Source: Clostridium saccharoperbutylacetonicum N1-4(HMT) (GTDB lineage: Bacteria > Bacillota > Clostridia > Clostridiales > Clostridiaceae). From it: 64,000 nt of DNA. The notes beneath the pieces are model-generated. The model was not told where the DNA came from and searched no databases. It was given only the letters and a program-made list of their open reading frames with translations. The position numbers and the translations under genes were made by a program. This document shows, piece after piece, positions 1-9,362 of this stretch. Numbering within the stretch: position 1 is the first letter of the stretch; every line of letters begins with the position of its first letter. The stretch is from positions 5,641,001 through 5,705,000 of the forward strand of contig NC_020291.1 of the NCBI RefSeq assembly GCF_000340885.1, given 5' to 3'.

Positions 1-77
1 TAGTCCTGCAGAAGACAAATGTATTGGATTTCGGTAAATTACCACATAAGTCTAATTCTCGCTTTGGATATCTTTAA
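1..77 (+). repeat. Palindromic repeat element, copy A (right end only)
   Basis: The window opens inside the right half of the repeat family described at 3385-3700. The segment carries the TAGTCCTG, ATGTATT and TTTCGGTAA blocks and ends with the right terminal repeat CTTTGGATATCT, slightly degenerated at its outer end (TTTA instead of ATA). The left part lies outside the window. No coding capacity. Confidence 0.8.
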
Positions 78-79
78 AT

Positions 80-112
80 ATAAAATAAAAAAGCTACTTA
101 ATAAAAAGTAGC
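80..112 (-). terminator. Rho-independent terminator after secG
   Basis: On the minus strand, GCTACTT pairs with AAGTAGC across a short AT loop and is followed by TTTTTTATTTT. It lies about 10 bases after the secG stop codon. Confidence 0.8.
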
Positions 113-121
113 CTAAATTTA

Positions 122-355
122 TTATTTTATTAAATTTAATACAATTGTATTTATTGCAAATAATATTGAAAAAATAACTGTTAATCTTACAAGGATTACT
201 TCCTTAGTTCTTGATTTGTTTTTTGCAAAGAATGTATCTTTTGCAGTTCCTTGTATTAATCCACTTAACGCATCTGCTTTACTAGGCTGCATATATACTG
301 ATATAATAATACCTAATCCTAATAACACTTCAAAAGCCATAAATATGTTTTGCAT
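122..355 (-). CDS. secG: Preprotein translocase subunit SecG
   Basis: A 77-residue protein with two hydrophobic segments (about residues 4-22 and 53-75) joined by a loop containing the GLIQGTAKD stretch, which resembles the Gly-rich SecG loop. SecG is the non-essential third subunit of the SecYEG channel in the cytoplasmic membrane. The start was set at the ATG at 355 because GGAGGTG lies six bases upstream; a longer reading to 385 would bury the ribosome site inside the gene. It is the last gene of the glycolytic cluster visible here, followed by its own terminator. Eno next to secG is a common Clostridium arrangement. Confidence 0.9.
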   Translation of the reverse strand: MQNIFMAFEVLLGLGIIISVYMQPSKADALSGLIQGTAKDTFFAKNKSRTKEVILVRLTVIFSILFAINTIVLNLIK

Positions 356-443
356 AGGTAACACCTCCATAATTATCGATAACATCTACATTTTATAATA
401 ACATACTTGTTAACTTATTACAACTTTATGTCAAAAAAATTCA

Positions 444-1463
444 TTAGCAATTACTCTCAGCTTTTGCTTTTCCATTAAAACTCAAGCTTGATATTTGCTT
501 AAGTCCAGCATTAATTAATATTAATATAATAATCCATGCAACTAATGTAAGCATAACTTGAATATAGGGTATGCTGCTTTCAATATATATAGGCATATCC
601 CAAATTGAATGTAATATTATTGCAATAATAAAGTATTTAAGGAATTTAATATTTAAAAAATGTTTAACTTTTAATCTATCATCTTCTTTTACCATTACTA
701 ATGCTGCTCCAGACATAGCAGCCCAAGCAATATGACCACCAAAAGCTAATGCTCCTCTAGTATATATTATTTTCATCATAGTATGAACTTCAAATCCATA
801 AGCAAATACATATCCTGCCGTCTCAAAAACTGCAAAACCCGCTCCTACTGCTGCTCCTAATAATAAGCCATTTAATATATATTTCCTCTTGCTTCCTCTC
901 GCAAAATATGCAACTACAATAAGTTTAGCTAATTCTTCTGTAACTCCAATTAATATTGCACCATAGAAATCCACTTCACCTACAGTTATTGCACTATTTA
1001 ATATCATAGTAATAAGCAAAGAAGAAATTCCTCCAAGAAAAAATATCTTAACCACATCAAAAATATTAATATTTCTTGGTGCATTTACTTCCCAAAAAAA
1101 CACAAGTAATGAGAACGGAACTATTAATGCACCTATAAATACAATTCCTGGATAAGCCAATACATTTCTAAAGACTCTCAATAATGCTACAAGTCCTATA
1201 AAAGTTATTGCAAATAAAATAAATACTCTTGAATATAACCATGGTTTTGGCCATTTAGAACATATTTCATTTTCCTTAGGTGATGTTAAGGCCGTTCCAC
1301 AAATAAAAGTATTTTCTCTCTCCTCTAATGTATGTTTCTTAAACACATTAACTATTAAATCTGTTAATTTTAATTTAATTGCAATACCTCTGGGTGTAAC
1401 TGTTTTTGGATTATTTAAGAAACTTTCAGATGTATTTTCATCTTGATTACAATTTCCATTCAT
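444..1463 (-). CDS. PrsW-family glutamic-type intramembrane protease
   Basis: A polytopic membrane protein of 339 residues with roughly eight hydrophobic segments after a hydrophilic N-terminal stretch of about 80 residues. The PrsW family motifs are present in order: EELAK (EExxK) near the middle, FAVFE (FxxxE) one helix later, and HSIWD (HxxxD) near the C-terminus. Bacillus PrsW makes the site-1 cut in the anti-sigma factor RsiW; the substrate here is unknown. It sits between eno and secG on the same strand, but the eno terminator separates it from eno, so it probably has its own promoter. The start codon is less certain, because GGAGGG abuts the ATG and a second AAGGAG lies 11 bases upstream. 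Confidence 0.85.
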   Translation of the reverse strand: MNGNCNQDENTSESFLNNPKTVTPRGIAIKLKLTDLIVNVFKKHTLEERENTFICGTALTSPKENEICSKWPKPWLYSRVFILFAITFIGLVALLRVFRNVLAYPGIVFIGALIVPFSLLVFFWEVNAPRNINIFDVVKIFFLGGISSLLITMILNSAITVGEVDFYGAILIGVTEELAKLIVVAYFARGSKRKYILNGLLLGAAVGAGFAVFETAGYVFAYGFEVHTMMKIIYTRGALAFGGHIAWAAMSGAALVMVKEDDRLKVKHFLNIKFLKYFIIAIILHSIWDMPIYIESSIPYIQVMLTLVAWIIILILINAGLKQISSLSFNGKAKAESNC

Positions 1464-1550
1464 CCCTCCAACAACTCCTTAGTTATTTTCTTTGACAGTT
1501 GTCAACTTTTCTATCTTTTTTAATATTTTACCCAATCTTTTTTTAGTAAT

Positions 1551-1599
1551 ACAAAAAAAAATAATCAATAACATAAATTTTTGTTTTACGTTATTGATT
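1551..1599 (-). terminator. Terminator after eno
   Basis: AATCAATAAC pairs with GTTATTGATT (stem arms 1563-1572 and 1590-1599), followed on the minus strand by a run of eight T residues. It lies 16 bases after the eno stop codon. Confidence 0.85.
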
Positions 1600-1614
1600 A
1601 CAATAATTCAAGCA

Positions 1615-2907
<1,293 letters not shown>

Positions 2908-2946
2908 TTAATATTACCTCCTCATTTTTATACAAAATCGAGGTAA

Positions 2947-2986
2947 ATTATTAAATAACCTAGCTTATACTTGGTTATTTAATAAT
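2947..2986 (-). promoter_or_regulatory. Dyad symmetry in the eno leader
   Basis: A near-perfect 14-15 bp inverted repeat (AATTATTAAATAACC and GGTTATTTAATAATT, 11-base spacer) sits about 40 bases upstream of the eno start. It could be an operator, a leader hairpin or a weak terminator for transcription entering from the repeat array. The sequence shows only the symmetry. Confidence 0.45.
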
Positions 2987-3007
2987 TTTTAACCTACCAT
3001 AATATTA

Positions 3008-3900
3008 TTTGAAATTATTTTTTTTATATGCATTTTATTTATATACACATAATAATAAATAACAAGTAAAAAATTGCTATATTAAGTTCCGATGTTGCAG
3101 CATAGCTGCTCTTTTTAGATGTGTATATTCATTTTATTTTTAGGTACATGATAATAAATAACAAGTCCAAAATTAAAATTGATCCGTATTGCAGCAAAGC
3201 TGCTCTTTTTAAAGAATTGATCCTAATTACAGCATAGCTGCTCTTTTTTAAGGTGTATATTCATTTTATTCTAGGCACCTGATAATAAATAGCAAGTCAA
3301 AAATTTCTATATTAAGTTCCGTTGTTGCAGCATAGCTGCTCTTTTTAGATGTGTATATTCATTTTATTTTTATGAACATAAGAATATAGATATCCAAATT
3401 AATGCTCAAACTTATAAATGGAATATGTATGCATTATCGAGAAATTATAATCGTAACACTACACTAAAAATTAGATACATTTTTCTGGAAGCAGGCATGT
3501 GAAATTGAGCTGATGATGGTTATTAGTGGAAGGTTGTTTCATTTTCTGCTTGTCATAAATTTACTTTAGGAACATGCAGAAATGGGTGCAACCTTCCACT
3601 TAGAACCTTCCAGCGAAAATTTCACTAGTCCTGTGGAAGATAAATGTATCTGATTTCGGTAATTGTTGCATAAGTCTAACTCTCGCTTTGGATATCTATA
3701 CATAATAGATCTAAAATTTAAGATTGATCCTTATTGCAGCATAGCTGCTCTTTTTATAATTGATCCGTATTGCAGCATAGCTGCTCTTTTTAGATGTGTA
3801 TATTCATTTTATTTTTAGGCACATGATAATAAATAGCAAGTCAAAAATTACTATATTAAGTTCCGTTGTTGCAGCATAGCTGCTCTTTTTAGATGTGTGT
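3008..3900 (+). repeat. Tandem array of GCAGC-hairpin repeat units
   Basis: About five units of roughly 100 bases share TGTATATTCATTTTATTT, then CATGATAATAAATA(G/A)CAAGTC, then TATTAAGTTCCG, and end in a small hairpin GCAGC-ATA-GCTGC followed by TCTTTTT. Seven hairpin copies are visible, at 3095, 3189, 3227, 3325, 3734, 3770 and 3869. Each is terminator-shaped in the plus direction only. Some units carry a second, shorter hairpin module beginning TTGATCC. The array fills the gap between eno and the kinase-like gene and is interrupted by repeat element copy B. Spacing is irregular and there are no unique spacers, so this is not a CRISPR array. Confidence 0.85.
3385..3700 (+). repeat. Palindromic MITE-like element, copy B (complete, 316 bp)
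   Basis: Reference copy of the family. Terminal inverted repeats TAGATATCCAAA and TTTGGATATCTA are flanked by TA on both sides. Inside, nested complementary segments run towards the centre: ATACATTT with AAATGTAT, CAGG with CCTG, GTGAAATT with AATTTCAC, and a central hairpin GTGGAAGGTTG with CAACCTTCCAC. There is no open reading frame. The TA flanks and short terminal repeats resemble Tc1/mariner/IS630-type MITEs, but no transposase gene is in the window. It has inserted inside the GCAGC-hairpin array. Confidence 0.85.
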
Positions 3901-4482
3901 ATTTTCATTTTCACAATATCTTAGAAATTTTAATTCCCATAGTGTTGCTTTCTTTAAATTTATTTTTCTTATTTCAGTCAAAAATTCATCCAATACTCCA
4001 ACTTTATATAATCCCTTCATCAGATGCCTTGGATAATCAACATTTCTACTATATGCTTTTTTAGGATCTATTATCATTAACTTCTCACTATCTGAAACAT
4101 AAACATCCTTACATCTAACATCTAATTTTTTGAATTTTAATTTTTTGAATTCAAGCAGCAATTCGTAAATATTTTTAATTAGCTTTTCACTTAACCCATT
4201 TTGTCTAATATACTTATCTAATCTCTTACCATCTACCAAATCTCTTATTACATATAGATTACCTCTCTTGTATAACCGTGGAAAATATTTAGACCCATTT
4301 GTTTTAGCAAGGATACTACCTTCATCATTACATACTTTTTTCTTTAAAAATATTTTGATAGCTTTTCTATTGGGTAATTCATATACAACACCATTATTCC
4401 CTTCACCTAAGTAAACAGCTTCTCTAAATAGTTTTTCTGTAACCTCATCAAAATCAGCAGAGTATGCAAAATTTTTCTTCAT
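3889..4482 (-). CDS. Small protein-kinase-like protein
   Basis: A 197-residue protein with a compact kinase fold. A Gly-loop LGEGNNGVVYEL lies near residues 26-37 and a lysine in AIKIF follows. LDVRCKDVYV sits where the catalytic loop should be, with Asp present but the usual His/Tyr-Arg replaced, and IDPKKAY replaces the DFG motif. An IDP motif is seen in RIO/Bud32-like and other atypical kinases, so activity is plausible but unproven. It lies alone between the group IIC intron and the hairpin array. Its last codons and stop fall at the edge of the array, so the C-terminus may have been reshaped by it. Substrate unknown. Confidence 0.6.
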   Translation of the reverse strand: MKKNFAYSADFDEVTEKLFREAVYLGEGNNGVVYELPNRKAIKIFLKKKVCNDEGSILAKTNGSKYFPRLYKRGNLYVIRDLVDGKRLDKYIRQNGLSEKLIKNIYELLLEFKKLKFKKLDVRCKDVYVSDSEKLMIIDPKKAYSRNVDYPRHLMKGLYKVGVLDEFLTEIRKINLKKATLWELKFLRYCENENTHI

Positions 4483-4680
4483 ATTATCAACCCTAAATCT
4501 TTTTTATAAATATATTAATTAGGAATTTAGTTTATGCAAATTCACTTAAACAATCCTCTAAACTTCCATAAATCTAATTTTTTCATAATATTTCAATACA
4601 ACAATTTTCTTTAAAATCTCAAAATCTTTATACATTTTAATTTATTATGTAATTATAAACAATCGAGTAGGAGGAAAACA

Positions 4681-4745
4681 ATTATTTTGTTTTCCGACCT
4701 CTCACACCACCGTACGTACCGTTCGGTATACGGCGGTTCATCAGA
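4681..4745 (-). ncRNA. Group II intron domains V and VI
   Basis: On the minus strand, domain V folds GAACCGCCGTATACC against GGTACGTACGGTGGT around a GAAC-type tetraloop region. Domain VI then pairs GGAAAAC with GTTTTCC just before the intron terminus. This is the catalytic core of the ribozyme and supports the intron call independently of the protein. Confidence 0.85.
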
Positions 4746-4747
4746 AT

Positions 4748-6106
4748 TTAATGTCTCATTTGATATGTTTGTGTTAGACTAATAAATCCTAGAGATTCTA
4801 GGTATTTATTGTTTAAAGACTTGCTCAAAATTGGGCTTTTGGATATTCTCCAATAGCCTTTTCTTGTATTTGCATATTCCCATGCTTTGTATTTATCGAT
4901 TCCTAATTTAGCCAGATTTCTTTGTTTAGTGCTGATCTTCTTCCATTGTTTCCATATGCAAGCTCTTAGTCTTCTTCTAATCCATTTATCTAGTTCAATT
5001 AGCTTTCCGCGTGCGTTAGCAATTCCATAGTAATTAATCCATCCTTTTGTGATTTGATTTAATTTGTGTAGCCTGTATTCCATACTAATTCCTTTATTTC
5101 TGTTAGTATAGAATTTGACCTTTTCCTTGAATTTCTTTATAGATTTCTCATGGATTCTTATTTCTGCTCCGCTTTTCGAGAAGTAAAACGAAAATCCTAA
5201 AAACTTTCGTTTTGATACAAAGTCTACTGCACTTTTATCCTTGTTTACTTTAAGTTTCAAATTATTTTCAATTATATTGGTTATAGATTTCATTACTCTA
5301 AACCCTGCTCTTTTGCTTTTAACATATATGTTATTATCATCTGCATATCTACAAAATTTGTGACCTCGTCTTTCAAGTTCTTTATCCAATTCATCTAACA
5401 TTATATTAGCTAATAGCGGACTTAACGGACCACCTTGTGGTGTCCCTTCTTCACTTGCTACCGAGACCCCATTTATGAGAATTCCGCTTTTAAGATATTT
5501 TCTTATTAGAGATAATAACCTTTTGTCTTGTATCTTCTTTTCAAGTTTGTTCATGAGAATATCATGATTAACTTTATCAAAGAATTTCTCTAAATCCATA
5601 TCTATAACCCATCTATTTCCTTGAGTTATATACTGTTTTGATTTCGTTATAGCGTCCTTTGCTCCTCTATGAGGTCGGAAACCGAAACTATTTTCGGAGA
5701 ATAGAGGTTCATATATTTTAGATAATACTTGAGCAATTGCTTGTTGAATTAATCTATCTTGTACAGTTGGTATTCCCAAAAGTCTAACTCCACCATCTGG
5801 TTTAGATATTTCTTTTCTCCTTACAGGTGACGGATTATATTTACTTTCTAGTAGTTTAACTTTAATTGTTTCCCAGTGTTTCTTGATATGCTCACGAAGT
5901 TCATCGGTCTTCATTCCATCAACACCATGACTACCTTTATTGCTAATTACTCTTTTAAGTGCTAAAAGCATATTATTTCTTTCTAGAACTTCTTCAAGTA
6001 ATCTACTAGTATCAAATGCTCCATCGTTTACGCTTTCTCTATTTGGTAAAACCCTAGAATTACTCGGCACCTTTGATTTACCTTGAAGTTCCACTTCTAC
6101 TTCCAT
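4748..6106 (-). CDS. ltrA: Group IIC intron reverse transcriptase/maturase
   Basis: A 452-residue RT closely resembling the GsI-IIC type by my recollection of that family. RT blocks include GVDGM near 62, KPDGGVRLLGIPTVQDR near 103-119, the metal-binding Asp pair in VIDMDLEKFFD (168-178), EEGTPQGGPLSPLLAN (220-235) and the catalytic FCRYADD (252-258). The usual Cys after YADD in this class is Asn here (YADDNN). The maturase X domain (GWINYY, RRRLR, ANTRKGYWR) fills the C-terminus and there is no HNH endonuclease domain, as expected for class C. The ATG at 6106 was preferred over the TTG just upstream. It promotes splicing of its own intron and target-primed reverse transcription. Confidence 0.93.
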   Translation of the reverse strand: MEVEVELQGKSKVPSNSRVLPNRESVNDGAFDTSRLLEEVLERNNMLLALKRVISNKGSHGVDGMKTDELREHIKKHWETIKVKLLESKYNPSPVRRKEISKPDGGVRLLGIPTVQDRLIQQAIAQVLSKIYEPLFSENSFGFRPHRGAKDAITKSKQYITQGNRWVIDMDLEKFFDKVNHDILMNKLEKKIQDKRLLSLIRKYLKSGILINGVSVASEEGTPQGGPLSPLLANIMLDELDKELERRGHKFCRYADDNNIYVKSKRAGFRVMKSITNIIENNLKLKVNKDKSAVDFVSKRKFLGFSFYFSKSGAEIRIHEKSIKKFKEKVKFYTNRNKGISMEYRLHKLNQITKGWINYYGIANARGKLIELDKWIRRRLRACIWKQWKKISTKQRNLAKLGIDKYKAWEYANTRKGYWRISKSPILSKSLNNKYLESLGFISLTQTYQMRH

Positions 6107-6572
6107 CAATTGGTCTCTATATTGAGTTTTCTGCTTTCTTTGATTTATCCAAAGTTGTAAACCTCCTAACGTTCAGTCCTTCATCCGCTATCGCGATTAG
6201 CGGAGTTACTATGACTTCTGCTGACTTCTGATAGTTCAGCTATATATCACTATATAGGTTGTGACCTAGAAATTTAATTCTTATGGTACGTATCTATCAG
6301 ATCTCCCCAGGTAAGAACACGCACTTTCACCTCATCCATCTGCTACATTTACTCAAGCTACTTCGGATAGTTATAGGGCTTTACTTTGTTTTGCAAGTTT
6401 ACCCGTAGCTTTGAGCCTCAAATGTAATTCGTGTACCTCAGACCAAGGCTTTGCCGCCGACTTCCTTCAGATTCCATCTCACGATGGACACCCTTGTCTT
6501 AGGCTAATGGTTGGCACTATCAGCCCCCATTACGGACTTTCACCGATTAGTACGTACCCATGCTGGGCACAC

Positions 6573-6610
6573 AAAAAATACTGCCCTAAGACACATTATC
6601 TTAAGGCAGT
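6573..6610 (-). terminator. gpmI terminator, target site of the group IIC intron
   Basis: ACTGCCTTAAGA pairs with TCTTAGGGCAGT, followed by TATTTTTT on the minus strand. The intron begins at the base right after this T-run. The hairpin serves both as the gpmI terminator and as the class C intron recognition structure. Confidence 0.92.
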
Positions 6611-6620
6611 TATATATCTA

Positions 6621-8159
6621 CTATTTAGATACTACTAGATTTTCTCCAGTCATTTCTTTTGGAACTTCAACTCCTAATTGAGTTAACATAGTTGGTGCTA
6701 TATCAGCTAATTTTCCATTGTTTACTTTTTTACCTTCAGTATGATTTGATACCCATACAAATGGAACCTCATGAGTAGTATGAGCTGTGTATGGAGTTCC
6801 TGTTGAGAAATCTATCATAGTTTCTGCATTACCATGATCTGCTGTAATAAATAAGCATCCATCCATTTGAAGAATCTTATCAGCAATTTTTCCTACACAT
6901 TCATCAACTGCTTCAATTGCTTTAACAGCAGCTTCAACAACACCTGTGTGTCCAACCATATCTGGATTAGCAAAATTTAAAATTACCATGTCGTATTTAT
7001 CGCTATCTAATCTACTTAATAATTCTTCAGTTACTTCATAAGCGCTCATTTCTGGTTTTAAATCATAAGTTGCAACCTTTGGCGATGGTATAACTTTTCT
7101 ATCTTCACCTGGATTTTCTTTTTCTACTCCACCATTAAAGAAGAAAGTAACGTGAGCATATTTTTCAGTTTCTGCAATTCTTAATTGATTTAATCCCTTG
7201 CTGCTTATATATTCACCAAGAGTATTAGTTAATGTTTGAGGACTATATGCAACATGTACTCTTTCTAAAGTTTTATCATATTGAGTCATTGTTACAAAAG
7301 TAAGATTTAATGTTTCTCTATTAAATCCAGCAAATTCTTTATCATTGATTGCTCTTGTAATTTCTCTTGCTCTATCTGGTCTAAAGTTAAAGAATATAAC
7401 TGAATCTCCATTCTTAATTTGTGCAGTTGGGTTACCATTTTCTGTTACTACTGTTGGTAACACAAATTCATCTGTTTTATTATCGTGATATGATTTTTCT
7501 ATTGCTTCTACTGCGCTATTAGCAGTTTCACCTTTTCCTAAAACTAAAGCATTATATGCAAGTTCAACTCTTTCCCATCTATTATCTCTATCCATTGCAT
7601 AATATCTACCACTTACAGTTGCAATCTTACCTACTCCTACTTCAGCTAACATCTTTTCAGTAGTTTCAATAAATTCTTTTCCTGATGAAGGTGGTACATC
7701 TCTTCCATCCATGAATGCATGAATATACACATTTTGAACGCCTTCTTTTTTAGCAAATTCTAAAAGCCCTTTTAAGTGTTCTATATGAGAATGAACTCCC
7801 CCGTCTGATAAAAGTCCCATTAAATGAAGCGCAGCTCCTGTCTTTTTAGCATTTTCCATTGCTAACTTAAGAGCTTCATTTTCAAAAAAGTCTCCATCTA
7901 ATATTGCTTTAGTAATTCTAGTTAATTCTTGATATACTATTCTACCAGAACCTATATTTAAGTGTCCAACTTCTGAATTTCCCATTTGCCCTTCTGGTAA
8001 TCCAACTGCTAAACCACTAGCTTGCAATTGTGAAACAGGATATTTTTCAAATAATTTATCTAAATTTGGCTTTTTTGCTAAACTAACAGCATTTCCTTCT
8101 GATTGTGGTGCAATACCATAACCATCTAATATCATTAACATAACTGGTTTCTTTGACAT
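6621..8159 (-). CDS. gpmI: 2,3-bisphosphoglycerate-independent phosphoglycerate mutase
   Basis: A 512-residue cofactor-independent mutase that interconverts 3- and 2-phosphoglycerate with a di-manganese alkaline-phosphatase-like site. Visible motifs are LMILDGYGI near the N-terminus, [14 protein letters not shown] with the catalytic Ser, [46 protein letters not shown] and TADHGNAE with metal ligands. GGAGG lies seven bases before the ATG at 8159; the ATG two codons upstream would be too close. It is the fifth glycolytic gene of the cluster, but a terminator separates it from tpiA, so it likely has its own promoter in the 296-base AT-rich gap. Confidence 0.97.
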   Translation of the reverse strand: MSKKPVMLMILDGYGIAPQSEGNAVSLAKKPNLDKLFEKYPVSQLQASGLAVGLPEGQMGNSEVGHLNIGSGRIVYQELTRITKAILDGDFFENEALKLAMENAKKTGAALHLMGLLSDGGVHSHIEHLKGLLEFAKKEGVQNVYIHAFMDGRDVPPSSGKEFIETTEKMLAEVGVGKIATVSGRYYAMDRDNRWERVELAYNALVLGKGETANSAVEAIEKSYHDNKTDEFVLPTVVTENGNPTAQIKNGDSVIFFNFRPDRAREITRAINDKEFAGFNRETLNLTFVTMTQYDKTLERVHVAYSPQTLTNTLGEYISSKGLNQLRIAETEKYAHVTFFFNGGVEKENPGEDRKVIPSPKVATYDLKPEMSAYEVTEELLSRLDSDKYDMVILNFANPDMVGHTGVVEAAVKAIEAVDECVGKIADKILQMDGCLFITADHGNAETMIDFSTGTPYTAHTTHEVPFVWVSNHTEGKKVNNGKLADIAPTMLTQLGVEVPKEMTGENLVVSK

Positions 8160-8404
8160 TTTCATACCTCCAAATACTTTAATCTAAATTAGTATCATAT
8201 ACGTATTAATAATCAATTTCTCTATATTTAATTTAAATTTATAAATTTAATATATAGATGGATTTTTTCATAATTCATATATACAAAAAATATAATTTGT
8301 CGTGCTTTTAATACCTTTTACCACTTAAATTATATTATTTTTTCATGCTTATTGCAACTTATAACACGCTTAAAAGCAATAACAAATAATACCTATTATT
8401 TATA

Positions 8405-8443
8405 GCATTAAAAGGACTATGAACCCATTGTTGTTCATAGTCC
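8405..8443 (-). terminator. Terminator between tpiA and gpmI
   Basis: GGACTATGAA pairs perfectly with TTCATAGTCC around a 10-base loop and is followed by TTTTAATG on the minus strand. It lies about 19 bases after the tpiA stop, so the cggR-gap-pgk-tpiA transcript probably ends or is attenuated here. The rest of the gap to gpmI is AT-rich, with a possible promoter (TTGATT, TACTAA) near the gpmI start. Confidence 0.75.
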
Positions 8444-8461
8444 ATATATTACACTAATATA

Positions 8462-9208
8462 TTAATAGTTAACAATAGCAGAGAAATCAGCTGGTACTAA
8501 ACTAGCTCCACCAACTAATGCTCCATCTATATCAGACATAGCCATTTGTGCTTTTATTGTATTTGGTTTAACTGATCCACCATATTGAATTCTTGTCTTT
8601 TCAGCAGCTTCTGTTCCATACATTTCAGCAACCATAGCTCTTATAGCTTTAATTGTTTCATTTGCTTGTTCATCTGTAGCAGTTTTTCCTGTTCCAATTG
8701 CCCAGATTGGTTCATAAGCTATAACAAGTCTTTCAACTTGGTCATTAGTTAATCCAGCTATATCAACTTTAATTTGAGCTTCAATAACTTGATTTGTAGT
8801 TCCATTTTCTCTTTGTTCTAATGATTCTCCACAACAAAGAATTGGAGTTATGTTATGTTCGAAAGCTTTTTTAACTTTCTTGTTTAAAGCTTCATCAGTT
8901 TCATTAAAGTATTCTCTTCTTTCACTGTGTCCTAAAACAACATATTCAACACCTAAAGTTTCTAACATGCTTGGAGAAACTTCTCCTGTGAAAGCTCCAC
9001 TTTCTTCAAAGTGCATATTTTGTGCAGCTACCTTTATGTTTGATCCAGCTGCTGCTTTCTTTACAGCATCTAAGCATACAAAAGTAGGGCATACTACTAC
9101 ATCACATGAAGCATCTTTTACTAATGGTTTTAATTCTTCAACCATTTTAACTGCTTCTTCAACAGTTTTATTCATTTTCCAGTTACCTGCGATAATTGCT
9201 TTTCTCAT
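8462..9208 (-). CDS. tpiA: Triosephosphate isomerase
   Basis: A 248-residue TIM-barrel enzyme that interconverts dihydroxyacetone phosphate and glyceraldehyde 3-phosphate. It shows the N-terminal AGNWKMNKT with catalytic Lys, the electrophile His in LGHSERR, the catalytic Glu in [15 protein letters not shown] (flexible loop included), and the phosphate-binding IQYGGSVKP and GALVGGASL. The start at 9208 follows a GAGGTGG site; an upstream in-frame extension to 9265 would read through a stable hairpin and is rejected. It follows pgk after 154 bases and is the last gene before a terminator. Confidence 0.97.
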   Translation of the reverse strand: MRKAIIAGNWKMNKTVEEAVKMVEELKPLVKDASCDVVVCPTFVCLDAVKKAAAGSNIKVAAQNMHFEESGAFTGEVSPSMLETLGVEYVVLGHSERREYFNETDEALNKKVKKAFEHNITPILCCGESLEQRENGTTNQVIEAQIKVDIAGLTNDQVERLVIAYEPIWAIGTGKTATDEQANETIKAIRAMVAEMYGTEAAEKTRIQYGGSVKPNTIKAQMAMSDIDGALVGGASLVPADFSAIVNY

Positions 9209-9236
9209 CATATCCACCTCATAGTCAAAATTTTTA

Positions 9237-9263
9237 GAAGAAGCTTTGGCCAAAAGCTTCTTC
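9237..9263 (-). promoter_or_regulatory. Stable hairpin between pgk and tpiA
   Basis: GAAGAAGCTTT pairs with AAAGCTTCTTC around a five-base loop, directly upstream of the tpiA ribosome site, and is followed by TAAAAATTTT. It could be a partial terminator or an RNA-processing or stability element that sets tpiA level relative to pgk. Confidence 0.6.
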
Positions 9264-9362
9264 AAATATAACTTTTTCTTTATGATATTTTTAGTAATTA
9301 CTAAATTCTAATCTTTAAATAAGATATACTTATTTGTTCTATTACTAACAAACTATTTAAAA

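Larger units (their letters stand above)
4661..6572 (-). mobile_element. Group IIC intron with its maturase
   Basis: The 5' end begins GTGTGCCC at 6572 and the following RNA carries typical group II domain I text (GGGTGTCC, GAAGGAAGTCGGCGGCAAA). The 3' end has a recognisable domain V, in which GAACCGCCGTA pairs with TACGGTGGT, at about 4701-4742. A domain VI hairpin follows and the intron ends CTACTCGAT. The open reading frame sits in domain IV. The boundary at the 3' side is good to one or two bases. Insertion is directly behind the gpmI terminator T-run, the target habit of class C introns. The whole unit is about 1.9 kb and looks intact. Confidence 0.92.

Noticed and set aside
3440..3650. 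Pseudoknot in the repeat element between CTGGAAG and CTTCCAG
   Set aside because: The pairing is possible in copy B but is lost in copy E (GTGCAAG against CATCCAG), so it is not supported by comparison, unlike the nested helices.
3008..3900. CRISPR-like repeat array
   Set aside because: Hairpin motifs recur at irregular intervals, the intervening DNA is itself repeated rather than unique, and no cas gene is nearby.
6411..6638. 75-residue reading frame on the plus strand
   Set aside because: It lies antisense to the catalytic RNA of the group II intron and crosses the gpmI terminator.
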